From NCBI GenBank assembly GCA_945952425.1, contig CAMFIX010000018.1, positions 1 through 16,724 of the forward strand: a DNA stretch of 16,724 nucleotides, written 5' to 3'. This document shows, one piece after another, positions 8,243-14,859 of the stretch; within the stretch, counting starts at the first letter, position 1, and each line of letters opens with the position of its first letter. The position numbers and the translations under genes are program-made. A model generated the notes under the pieces. It made no database searches. It saw nothing but the letters and a program-made list of their open reading frames with translations, and had not been told where the DNA came from. The DNA comes from an uncultured Pseudorhodobacter sp. Its GTDB lineage: Bacteria; Pseudomonadota; Alphaproteobacteria; Rhodobacterales; Rhodobacteraceae.

Positions 8243-8312
8243 GTCCTCACCGGCCGGTTTCCGCTCCTCCGAAGAGGAGCCCGCGTGCGGAAACCGGACA
8301 GCCGGTGAGGAC
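8243..8312. other. oriT: Candidate oriT: nested perfect inverted repeats
   Basis: Three nested perfect inverted repeats share one centre. The outer arms are GTCCTCACCGGC (8243-8254) and GCCGGTGAGGAC (8301-8312). The middle arms are CCGGTTTCCGC (8254-8264) and GCGGAAACCGG (8287-8297). The inner hairpin GCTCCTC-CGAA-GAGGAGC spans 8263-8280. The site lies ~90 bases upstream of mobC and between the two transfer gene units, where origins of transfer sit. A similar short hairpin with a GAA-type loop precedes nic in RSF1010-type origins, but no family nic consensus is clear, so the nic position is left open. A transcription terminator or operator is the alternative. Confidence 0.55.
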
Positions 8313-8325
8313 TCCATATGGCGTC

Positions 8326-8400
8326 ATGGGTCGGCGGCTTGCCCGCCGACTGCATCCCTGCGCCCAGGCCTTCAGGCCTCCGCTGAACCGCGAGACCCAT
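8326..8400. repeat. Second inverted-repeat cluster beside candidate oriT
   Basis: A perfect 8-bp stem GTCGGCGG/CCGCCGAC (8330-8337 and 8343-8350, loop CTTGC) is enclosed by the pair ATGGGTC (8326-8332) and GACCCAT (8394-8400). An AGGCC-TTC-AGGCCT element lies inside. It directly follows the nested repeat and could be part of the same origin or relaxosome-binding region. No gene overlaps it. From here to about 8640 I see nothing else that I can name. Confidence 0.4.
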
Positions 8401-8638
8401 GGTCGAGCGCCTTGAAACACTGGGGATTTGCGGCCGTCAGGTGCATTTGAGAGCACGGTAGGACGCATATAGCTGGCCACCGTCTCTGCGGGACTGGACG
8501 GGGATTACCCGGGAAGTGGGAAGGGCAGGGAGGGCGGAGATAGTCCCCGAAATGCCAACCCGGCCTTTAGGCGTTGCGGGCAAGGTTTGCCTTGAAGCGT
8601 GCCGATATCGGCCACCATGTAAGGATGTGGCGGACGAG

Positions 8639-8940
8639 CCGCGAACCGGCAGACAGGCGGGCATGCCGACATGCAAGCAGGCAAAGCGGAGATCCCGGTG
8701 GACGTGCTTTGCTGGACTGCAGACGGGCCGACAGGCATCCAGCTTTCCCGTCGGGCAGGTGACCCGGCAAGCTGGCAGGCGGTCCAACATGCTCCTCTGC
8801 ACCTAAGTTGCCAGTCAGACAGGCGGACGGTTTTGCAGGTCGGCCTGCTTCCATGCAAACCGGCATCCGGGCAGACATGCAAACAGGCAAACACGCAGTA
8901 AGGCAGGCAAGCTGGCATAGAGGCGCGCACCCAAGCCCTC
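8639..8940. repeat. Tetranucleotide-phased tract (NNNC), overdrive- or centromere-like
   Basis: From 8709 to 8940 the plus strand can be cut into 58 successive 4-base units, of which 48 end in C. Typical units are AGGC, AAGC, ATGC, AAAC and AGAC. A first block at 8639-8682 has 11 of 11 units ending in C but in another phase. Near-identical copies include an 18-mer with one mismatch (8668-8685 versus 8874-8891), a 12-mer GGCAAGCTGGCA (8766-8777 and 8906-8917) and CAGACAGGCGG (8650-8660 and 8816-8826). On the minus strand it reads as runs such as GTTTGCCTGTTTGCAT. The period of four argues against coding. It lies between the candidate oriT and the VirC1/ParA-like gene. Confidence 0.75.
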
Positions 8941-9120
8941 TCACGCTGCGGCGCAGCACAGGTGAGACAAAATCTTCAATAAAGATGACTATTTGGGTAG
9001 GGGCGCTGCAACCGCAGGCACAACCCATTTGACCTTCTTTCAACCCTATGCCTAAACGGCGCGCCCGAAGGCGGAGCGGAATTGCCAGCACACACAATGG
9101 CTTCCCGCTGAACCTTCGTG

Positions 9121-9167
9121 CGACCTTGGGCCGGGGGGCGCGAGTTTCTCCGCGCGGTCCAAGGTCG
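9121..9167. repeat. Inverted repeat upstream of the VirC1/ParA-like gene
   Basis: Perfect 9-bp arms CGACCTTGG (9121-9129) and CCAAGGTCG (9159-9167) enclose a second complementary pair GCGCG (9138-9142) and CGCGC (9151-9155). The structure ends 31 bases before the virC1-like start. It could be an operator for the virC pair, a terminator of read-through, or a second part of the transfer origin. There is no T-run after it. Confidence 0.45.
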
Positions 9168-9198
9168 GAAGACATTGTGATTGCGAAGGGTTGGTTGA

Positions 9199-9963
9199 AT
9201 GCAAGTTATTACCATCGTGCAGACCAAAGGGGGCTCCGGCAAGACCACATCGGCCATGCTCATCGCCTCGGCCGCCCTCGATGCCGGACGGCGCGTCACC
9301 TTGTTCGATGGCGATGTAAACGCCCAATTGGGCCGTTGGCGCGACAGTTTCGAACTGGCGGCCTGGGATGCTGTGAAGAAGCCTGCGTGGCCCGAGGCAC
9401 TGACGATTCTGTCGCCACCCGAGACTGTCGATGACCTGCTGGTCCTCTTGGAAGGGGAAGAACGGCGCGGCGTCGACATGGTGGTGATCGACACCCGGCC
9501 CGGAACGCATACCGACACCGAGGACTTCTGCCTGCTATCCGATCTGGTGCTGATCCCGGCGCGGCCCGTCTTCGCCGAGTGGGAGATGACCCACCGTGCC
9601 GTCCTGTGGATGGATGATCTGCGCGCCTCCATCGCCGAGGGCGAGCGGTTTCCTGCAGTGCGGGTTCTGGTCATGGATGCTGGGGCCAAGATCATTGATG
9701 CCGCGACCCGGGAAGGGGGCATGAGCCTTCTGCCAAAACGTGATCAGGATGTCCTGATGGAGATCCTGCAACTCGACCATCTCGATGTGATCGTGCCGCA
9801 TTCCAAGATCCTCGAGCAGTTGGGCTTCCATGGGCCGCTTGGACCGGCTGCGGCGGCGAACGCGAGGACGCCGGGCGGTCGGCTGATGGCCGAGGCCATT
9901 ACCCGGCAGATCGAAGTTGGCCGTCTCCTATTGGCCGGGATCGACGAGGCGGTCTCTGTATGA
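9199..9963 (+). CDS. virC1: ParA-family ATPase, VirC1-like
   Basis: A 254-residue ParA/MinD-type ATPase with a deviant Walker A, KGGSGKTT, at residues 10-17. The LFDGDVNAQLGRW stretch follows (the family Asp), and MVVIDTRPGTHTD is Walker B-like. ParA proteins move or position DNA; VirC1 does this for T-DNA transfer complexes by gathering relaxosomes at the cell pole. The VirC1 reading rests on context: no ParB follows. Instead a VirC2-like RHH protein overlaps by 4 nt, and relaxase and coupling-protein genes lie on the other side of the origin-like region. ATG 9199 has GAAGGG 9 bases upstream. A plasmid-partition ParA with an atypical partner is the alternative. Confidence 0.8.
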   Translation: MQVITIVQTKGGSGKTTSAMLIASAALDAGRRVTLFDGDVNAQLGRWRDSFELAAWDAVKKPAWPEALTILSPPETVDDLLVLLEGEERRGVDMVVIDTRPGTHTDTEDFCLLSDLVLIPARPVFAEWEMTHRAVLWMDDLRASIAEGERFPAVRVLVMDAGAKIIDAATREGGMSLLPKRDQDVLMEILQLDHLDVIVPHSKILEQLGFHGPLGPAAAANARTPGGRLMAEAITRQIEVGRLLLAGIDEAVSV

Positions 9964-10631
9964 GGCGCTATCAGCTGCCACCCCGGGTAGCCCCGTCGCC
10001 GGCTGCGAGCGAGCCCGGCCATCAGAATGCAGCGGCTCGTTTGCGCTCCTCGCGTGAAGCGCAGGCGCGCCTTTTGGCAGAGCGGCGAAGCGAGGCAAGC
10101 ACGGGCGAAGAAAGTGCCGTGAAGGGGGAGGGTCAGGAGTTCTCCGTCGCAGCGCCTGATCCGACGGGCGCGGATCGTGATGGGGACCATGCCGCCGGTG
10201 AGCAAGGTGCGACAGCTTCTGCTGCTGTGTCCCAGGCTCAGCCCGAGAAATCCCGGAAAGAGAAGCTGGTGGTAATGTTCCGCTTGGCGAACGCTGTCGA
10301 GCGCCGGATCGCAGGTCTTCCCGGCACGCAAGGCATGAGCAAAGACTATGTTCTGCGCGCGCTTACCAAGGAGGGCAGGGCGGCCTTGCGACGGTTTACC
10401 GGCGCCGAGCGGCTCGCGCCTTTCGTCGAGGGGGCCAAGGAGTTCCGAAAACTCACGGCCAGGGAAAGGACCGTTGGCGAGGCGATGACTGTCTATGTCC
10501 GGCTGGACGTCATCACGGCGATGCACGCAGCGCTGGAGGATCCCTGGATGATTGAGCCCCGGGCCACTGTGGTCGGCGCCTTCCTCGTCGCCATAGTGAC
10601 GCGCCTCATTGAGGCGCGCCGGGCCGGGTGA
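9960..10631 (+). CDS. virC2: VirC2-like double ribbon-helix-helix DNA-binding protein
   Basis: A 223-residue protein. The first ~95 residues are disordered, Ala/Glu/Arg-rich. Two consecutive ribbon-helix-helix-like units follow. Unit one spans ~101-140 (KLVVMFRLANAVERRIAGL, then MSKDYVLRALTKEG). Unit two spans ~175-220 (AMTVYVRLDVITAMHAAL, then a helix with VVGAFLVAIVTRLIEAR). VirC2 of Ti plasmids has the same plan, a flexible N-terminus and two RHH units in one chain, and binds the overdrive enhancer beside the T-DNA border. Its start overlaps the virC1-like stop (ATGA), so the two are translationally coupled. Identification is from architecture and neighbourhood, not from a search. Confidence 0.65.
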   Translation: MRRYQLPPRVAPSPAASEPGHQNAAARLRSSREAQARLLAERRSEASTGEESAVKGEGQEFSVAAPDPTGADRDGDHAAGEQGATASAAVSQAQPEKSRKEKLVVMFRLANAVERRIAGLPGTQGMSKDYVLRALTKEGRAALRRFTGAERLAPFVEGAKEFRKLTARERTVGEAMTVYVRLDVITAMHAALEDPWMIEPRATVVGAFLVAIVTRLIEARRAG

Positions 10632-10669
10632 AGTTCAAGATGCGGACAAGATATCTCCTCAGCCTGCGT

Positions 10670-11095
10670 TCAGTCGCAGGCCAGATCGGGCAAGGGTGCC
10701 GTCTCGAAGCTCAGGCTATCGCGCGCAGATACCACGGCGAATTCGCCGCCCGCCTTCACAATCGCCGCCATCTTCGCCCATTCGGCCGCATCGGCAGTCG
10801 CTTGCGCCGCTATGCCTTTGGCTACGACCAGCCGCGCTTGTTCGCCGCTTTTGGCCAGGAAAACCAAAGTGGCAGGCGACTTGTCCTTGGGCAGGTTGAC
10901 CACGACTGCGCCATTGGGTGTCGGGCCGAAGACCCGGTCCGGATCGCAGATGATCCGCACAGCACCATCGCCGGACTTGAGGCTCAGGACTGGCAGGCCG
11001 CGCTCGGTGGTCTGGGTCCAGGCATCGAGGGCAAGTGCGGGTCCGGCAACAAAAAACAGCGACAGGGCTCCAAACAGGGGGAAGTGAACATGCAT
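10670..11095 (-). CDS. Small secreted protein of unknown function
   Basis: A 141-residue protein starting at ATG 11095. It has a clear Sec signal peptide: a short N-terminus, hydrophobic core FGALSLFFVAG and AXA-type cleavage site (PALALD). The mature part has two cysteines, one in RIICDPD and one in the last residues (LACD), suggesting a periplasmic disulfide. I do not recognise the family. It converges on virC2 with 38 bases between. A longer frame starting upstream is rejected because it would place the signal peptide internally. Periplasmic proteins occur as transfer or cargo genes on such elements; no function is claimed. Confidence 0.7.
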   Translation of the reverse strand: MHVHFPLFGALSLFFVAGPALALDAWTQTTERGLPVLSLKSGDGAVRIICDPDRVFGPTPNGAVVVNLPKDKSPATLVFLAKSGEQARLVVAKGIAAQATADAAEWAKMAAIVKAGGEFAVVSARDSLSFETAPLPDLACD

Positions 11096-11219
11096 CGACG
11101 GACAAGCCTTTTTCTGAGGACGCGGCACCAACGAGAAACCGCTTATGCCCACATCAGATATGTCTTGATGGTCCCCTTGTCCACGACCCCGGCAGGCGTT
11201 CTGCAAATGAGGTGTTCCC

Positions 11220-11417
11220 GTGAGTGATGAGCGCGAATTTCAACTCATCGGCCGGGCTTGGGCCATCCAGGGTGAAGGTCGCGTACATTTGGGCGACCGC
11301 CACCGCAGGCAGGATGGCTCGATCATCATGACTTGGCACACCCCGCCGGATGACCATTGCGGAATCATAGTACTGGAGAACCTGGACGGGACATCGGGCG
11401 ACGGATCAGCTTCCTGA
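11220..11417 (+). CDS. Small hypothetical protein
   Basis: A 65-residue open frame starting at GTG 11220 with TGAGGTG 5-7 bases upstream, and ending in TGA. The composition is mixed and soluble, with two Trp and several His (MTWHTPPDDHC). No family is recognised. It could share a divergent promoter region with the secreted-protein gene; the 124 bases between them hold no other gene. Being short and lacking a strong start codon, it may be spurious. Confidence 0.4.
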   Translation: MSDEREFQLIGRAWAIQGEGRVHLGDRHRRQDGSIIMTWHTPPDDHCGIIVLENLDGTSGDGSAS

Positions 11418-11498
11418 ATCCTTGGGCCCCCATCGATTCAAATTCCTGATTGGACGGAACAAGCGAGAGCGCGCATTCTTCCCCGGAGGAGGCGTCCC

Positions 11499-11732
11499 AT
11501 GTCCTGCCAGCTGCTGCACCGTATCGACCCAGATCTCAACATGGCCCGGTTCTACCGGGTCGAGGTGACCTCTGACCTATTCGGCGCGGTCATCGTTGAA
11601 CGGCGCTGGGGTCGGATCGGGGGCCGGGGGCAATGCCGGGCAGCGTCCTATCCATCGATAAGTTTGGCGGAAGCGGCGGCTTCAAGGCTGATCGGTGCGA
11701 AGGAACGACGCGGATACTGGTTGAGCGCCTGA
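11499..11732 (+). CDS. Single WGR-domain protein
   Basis: A 77-residue protein that is essentially one WGR domain. It has a core strand MARFYRVEVTSDLFG, the signature ERRWGRIGGRGQ (residues ~35-46), and the closing helix with KERRGYW. WGR domains bind nucleic acid in PARPs and in bacterial proteins of unclear role. The start ATG 11499 has a strong GGAGGAGG site upstream. Stand-alone WGR genes are common on alphaproteobacterial plasmids, often as unlinked cargo. A second frame running past its end at 11733-11845 is not convincing. Confidence 0.82.
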   Translation: MSCQLLHRIDPDLNMARFYRVEVTSDLFGAVIVERRWGRIGGRGQCRAASYPSISLAEAAASRLIGAKERRGYWLSA

Positions 11733-11835
11733 ACTCCATTCGAGAAGCGGCCCTTGTCCTGGCCGATTTTCTGGCCACAGTGAATTTTCTGGCGCGGCGA
11801 ACGAAGCGGCCTTCAACGCAGCGCAGGTCAGTTTG

Positions 11836-12222
11836 TCAGTCGTGAGGCTCGTCGGCCCCATATTTGATCGACCCTAGAAACCTCAGGTCCAATTCCGGCT
11901 CGTCCCATTTCTCGGCGACGGACATCCATTTCTCTGTCAGATTCAGGAACTCGGGATCATCGCAGCCCATATGGAACGTATAGAGGCGGTTGACGATTTC
12001 CCGCATCAGATCCCGCATGAGGTCATCGTCGAAGTGGGAAACCTTCGACCACGGGATCTTCCTGCCATCGCCATCGAGGACGAACACATCAGAGTTGTCG
12101 CCGGTCCTGGTGATCGGGACAACCCCCGCATGCAGTGCTTCCAACCCGGTATTGCGTACGCACATCATGGCCATGAGCTTGGCCAGGCTGGCAGCGATGC
12201 GCTCTTTGTCCTTTGAGTTCAT
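11836..12222 (-). CDS. Conserved-looking hypothetical protein
   Basis: A 128-residue soluble protein with an Ala/Lys helix at the start and acidic middle and end (FDDDLMRDLMREIVNRLY; EKWMSVAEKWDEPELDLRF). Normal codon use and a balanced composition suggest a real gene. No motif or family is recognised. ATG 12222 lacks a clear ribosome binding site; a later Met (residue 18 or so) is possible. It stands alone, divergent from the toxin-antitoxin pair. Confidence 0.6.
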   Translation of the reverse strand: MNSKDKERIAASLAKLMAMMCVRNTGLEALHAGVVPITRTGDNSDVFVLDGDGRKIPWSKVSHFDDDLMRDLMREIVNRLYTFHMGCDDPEFLNLTEKWMSVAEKWDEPELDLRFLGSIKYGADEPHD

Positions 12223-12330
12223 GAGGGCAGGTTACCCAAGACGGGCTGCGGATGCTATAAGATCAACGGGCAACCCCTTTGCCCAAGGCATCTGCGGGTC
12301 AGCGCAAGTCCTGTTGGAAAGCGCACGAAG

Positions 12331-12348
12331 TTGCCACCGAGTTGGCAA
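12331..12348. promoter_or_regulatory. Candidate operator/promoter of the toxin-antitoxin pair
   Basis: A perfect inverted repeat TTGCCA-N6-TGGCAA lies 44 bases upstream of the antitoxin start. RHH antitoxins of the ParD kind bind such half-sites to repress their own operon, so this is a likely autoregulatory operator. TTGCCA could also serve as a -35 element. Confidence 0.5.
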
Positions 12349-12391
12349 TCAGCTACGGTGCTCCAATGGACCACCGAAGGAGAAGCCGAGG

Positions 12392-12688
12392 ATGAGCGTA
12401 CATAAGCAGAGTGTCAGCTTCACCGACGCGGCCTTCGCCTTTGCGCGCGAGTTGGTCGAGGCCGGGGAATACCCGAATGTCAGCGCTGCGGTCTCCGGTG
12501 AGATGGCCCGCGCCAAGGCCGCGAGGGAGCGCGAACGCATCCTGCTTGAAGCCGAGGTACAGCGTCGCTTGAGCCTGCCGCCCGACCAATGGGACCCGGT
12601 GGCGCCGCTGGACACTTTCACCTCTGGCGCCCGCAAGCACCTGGCCGCTCTCAGATCCGGCCCGAAAAACGGCACGCCGAATTCCTGA
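12392..12688 (+). CDS. parD: ParD-like antitoxin (RHH)
   Basis: A 98-residue protein with a ribbon-helix-helix N-terminus (KQSVSFTDAAFAFARELVEAG, then YPNVSAAVSGEMAR). A charged helical, probably disordered C-terminus would wrap the toxin. ATG 12392 is chosen because GAAGGAG precedes it and the RHH begins there; the open frame extends much further upstream without signal. The toxin ATG overlaps its stop by one base (TGATG). It neutralises the neighbouring ParE-like toxin and represses the operon. Confidence 0.85.
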   Translation: MSVHKQSVSFTDAAFAFARELVEAGEYPNVSAAVSGEMARAKAARERERILLEAEVQRRLSLPPDQWDPVAPLDTFTSGARKHLAALRSGPKNGTPNS

Positions 12689-13020
12689 TGCGTCAGAGCA
12701 AACATCCTCTGGTCGAACGAGACCTGATCGGCATCGTCGAACATATCGTGGAAACGACCCAGGGCGACTTCGACGCCGCCGCGCGTCGGCTCGACGAGGT
12801 CGACGACCTCATCCGCGACATTGCAGCGAACCCGGCGTCGGGAATGCGCCTTGCGGGGCCGCTTGAAGGATGGCTAGTCCGGCACGGCGGGCGAGGCCAT
12901 CGCCTGACGATCGTGTTCAGGGCTGATCTTCAACGCGACGTGCTTCAGATCGCCCTTGTTGCCTTCGGCGGGCAGGACTGGGTGTCACTTGGCGCGGAAA
13001 GGAAGGGCTCTGAGTTCTAG
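12688..13020 (+). CDS. parE: ParE/RelE-superfamily toxin
   Basis: A 110-residue toxin of the ParE/RelE fold. It has an N-terminal helical half (VERDLIGIVEHIVE, AARRLDEVDDLIRDIA, NPASGMRL), then the beta sheet GWLVRHGGRGHRLTIVFR, and the closing LVAFGGQDW. ParE toxins inhibit gyrase; RelE relatives cut mRNA. The catalytic type cannot be settled by eye. It is slightly longer at the C-terminus than many ParE. Translation is coupled to the antitoxin. The pair may stabilise the mobile element. Confidence 0.85.
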   Translation: MRQSKHPLVERDLIGIVEHIVETTQGDFDAAARRLDEVDDLIRDIAANPASGMRLAGPLEGWLVRHGGRGHRLTIVFRADLQRDVLQIALVAFGGQDWVSLGAERKGSEF

Positions 13021-13135
13021 ACTCTCGCTTTTTATATTATTTTCAATGACTTATCAAAAGTCCGATAATTTTGATTATGTAATGTATTTCGTTGGAGTTG
13101 CGGCAGCCGACCTTAGAGGTGCAAATAGAGGATCT
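13021..13135. other. AT-rich spacer downstream of the CBASS operon
   Basis: Between the toxin stop and the exonuclease stop the base composition drops sharply, with the stretch at about 13028-13085 mostly A/T, against GC-rich flanks. It lies between convergent genes and holds no supported gene or clear hairpin terminator. It looks like an acquisition junction or a remnant. Confidence 0.5.
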
Positions 13136-13696
13136 CTAGTCCTGTTGATCGGCCGAGATTTTACCCCACAACAGCCTGAAGATCTCAGCTTGGTAACGGG
13201 CATCCTGCAATGCGTCATGGGTGCCCACAAGCGTAGGCTTCAGAATTTCCGCCATCTTGCTGGACCGCGTGTCGCGCCAAGAGCAGCCTGTTGCGCCCAT
13301 GTAGAGCGCCTTGATGTCAAGAGCGGTAAAGCCGAACGGATTTTCGCCTGTAAATCGATGGAAGTAGTAGTTCACGAAAGACCAATCGAACGGCGCATTA
13401 AACCCAAGGAAGACCAGCGTTTCACCAGGATCAGCCAATGTCGCCAGCCAGTCCAAGAAAGTCTTCATCGCTTCTGCGGGAGCGAGCCCTCGCTGGCTAA
13501 GGTCTTTCATCGAAAGCCCAGTAACCTCCAGCGCCTTCGCGTCGAACTTGTCGTTGATGGGTTTGACCTCCACGGTGAATCCGTTGTCAGGATCAAAGGC
13601 GGAGCAGGCACCGATCGACAGCAAGCTATACTCGCCGGGAATTGGGCCTGACGTCTCGACATCGACCGAGACGAATATTTCGCGAGCTTTAGTCAT
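13136..13696 (-). CDS. DEDDh 3'-5' exonuclease, CBASS accessory
   Basis: A 186-residue DnaQ/RNase T-type exonuclease. All DEDDh catalytic residues are in place: Asp12 and Glu14 in VSVDVETSG, Asp104 in GFNAPFDWSF, His160 and Asp165 in GTHDALQDAR. Such enzymes remove nucleotides from 3' ends of DNA or RNA. ATG 13696 is chosen over an upstream frame because it overlaps the previous stop by ATGA. It is the last gene of the operon. A DEDDh exonuclease is a known ancillary gene in some CBASS loci (Cap18 in the nomenclature I recall). It might act on phage nucleic acid or on the signalling oligonucleotide; both are inference. Confidence 0.87.
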   Translation of the reverse strand: MTKAREIFVSVDVETSGPIPGEYSLLSIGACSAFDPDNGFTVEVKPINDKFDAKALEVTGLSMKDLSQRGLAPAEAMKTFLDWLATLADPGETLVFLGFNAPFDWSFVNYYFHRFTGENPFGFTALDIKALYMGATGCSWRDTRSSKMAEILKPTLVGTHDALQDARYQAEIFRLLWGKISADQQD

Positions 13697-14859
13697 GAGA
13701 TCAATGGCTCCGTGGGCACGAGCGTCGGGCGATTGCGGATCGCCTGCCAGTGTTCTATGAACGCGCGCCGCCGTTCGTCGGCGCTGCCGCTCGCCTTCCA
13801 ATGATGACCAGCGAATGTAGTTATGTCGAACGGCAGGGAAGCCCCCTCCCGCACCGTGACCATGGTGGGCAGGCCCCGGCCAAGCGCATAGCCGAGCTCC
13901 AGAAAGCAGTTCGGCCGCGCGCCGGTGATATCGGCCAGCACGACACTGCTGCGATGCAGCTTGGCGAAGATCTCCTGATCGATTCGCGCGTGGTCAAAGG
14001 CCTGCCGGCCGTCGATGACGATCAGGCGATAACCGAGTTCGTGTTCGAGCACAGGCTTGGCAACGACATCGAAAAAGTCCTGGACGCTCGCATAATCCGC
14101 GTGGTCGGGATTAAGCAGGCGCACGGCAAAGGCCTTGGGTCGTTCTAGCGCTTCCAGCAGATCGATCAGGGCGGCGACGCGATCGGCGTTGCCCTGCCGT
14201 TTCGGAAAGCCTATTCGGTTGATCCAGTCATGCGCATCGCCGTCATCGGCGATCTGGAACAGGCGGCGAGTCTGCGCGCTCGAAAGACCAAAAGTATAGA
14301 GTCGGCGCGAACCCTTGCTTTCTGGGCAGAGGGGGAGGTTCAACGGGACGATCGGCTTGCCAGCGTCGTGATAGAGGTTTGCCAGATAGAGAACACCTTC
14401 ATCGCCACCCAAGGTTATCAGAACGTCTCCGAAGCGGGCTTGAGCCTCCATGCGCTTGCTGTTCATATTCCAATGTGCGGCGCTCTCGATCTTGACCAAC
14501 TGCGAGGCGCGCAACTCGTCCCACAGGTCGAGATAGGTCTCCGGGATCTGCTCCTCGGTCTTGTGGTGCTGCACAGCGACCACAAACGGTCCTGGCGCAG
14601 TTTGCGGGCGAAGCGCGAGACTGTCCCGGACGGTCTTCCAGACCAGCCAGTCGAAACAGACCGGCAGCCCGTCCACCGTTCGCGGCGGTTCGGCGTCGAC
14701 GGGTATGACGAAGTTCGCGCCGCGTTTCACCAGTTCTTTGACTAGCAGCGCGACCAATTCACGAGCCGCTTCGACGTCAGCGGTCGGGGCGATAGCAAGA
14801 TCATTGATCACGCTGCCGGAGAGCTGGATGCGGCGTCCGAACAGTGGAGATCGGGCCAT
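13693..14859 (-). CDS. Putative CBASS effector: SLOG-like plus NDT/TIR-like domains
   Basis: A 388-residue two-domain protein. The N-terminal ~180 residues look SLOG-like (Rossmannoid nucleotide binding): an early strand-loop RIQLSGSVIND, then GDVLITLGGDEGVLYLA at 144-160 and GKPIVPLN. The C-terminal part (~240-388) has VVLADITGARPNCFLELGY at 306-324, the signature of nucleoside deoxyribosyltransferase-like domains related to TIR. Glu321 is the expected catalytic acid, which suggests an N-glycosidic-bond or NAD+-cleaving effector. It sits in the effector position behind CD-NTase, HORMA and TRIP13, with its ATG overlapping the TRIP13 stop by one base. A sensor-effector fusion is inferred: SLOG would read the nucleotide signal and the C-terminus would kill. 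Domain names are by eye. Confidence 0.65.
   Translation of the reverse strand: MARSPLFGRRIQLSGSVINDLAIAPTADVEAARELVALLVKELVKRGANFVIPVDAEPPRTVDGLPVCFDWLVWKTVRDSLALRPQTAPGPFVVAVQHHKTEEQIPETYLDLWDELRASQLVKIESAAHWNMNSKRMEAQARFGDVLITLGGDEGVLYLANLYHDAGKPIVPLNLPLCPESKGSRRLYTFGLSSAQTRRLFQIADDGDAHDWINRIGFPKRQGNADRVAALIDLLEALERPKAFAVRLLNPDHADYASVQDFFDVVAKPVLEHELGYRLIVIDGRQAFDHARIDQEIFAKLHRSSVVLADITGARPNCFLELGYALGRGLPTMVTVREGASLPFDITTFAGHHWKASGSADERRRAFIEHWQAIRNRPTLVPTEPLIS

Noticed and set aside
8505..8930. Minus-strand open frame with many Cys, Ala, Leu and Pro repeats
   Set aside because: The odd repetitive translation is produced by the 4-base period of the DNA in this tract; no ribosome binding site and several alternative frames look the same.
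8639..8940. Possible CRISPR array
   Set aside because: Repeats are short, degenerate and phased by four bases, without regular 25-40 base repeats and unique spacers.
10663..10680. CCTGCG/CGCAGG hairpin between virC2 and the secreted-protein gene as a terminator
   Set aside because: Stem of only six pairs, no T-run on either side, and it overlaps the coding end of the secreted protein.
11633..11845. Plus-strand frame overlapping and extending past the WGR gene
   Set aside because: The WGR domain is complete in its own frame, and this frame has no start signal or recognisable motif.
13046..13651. Plus-strand frame starting in the AT-rich spacer and running antisense to the exonuclease
   Set aside because: The exonuclease has all catalytic motifs on the other strand; the first residues look protein-like but the rest is shadow.
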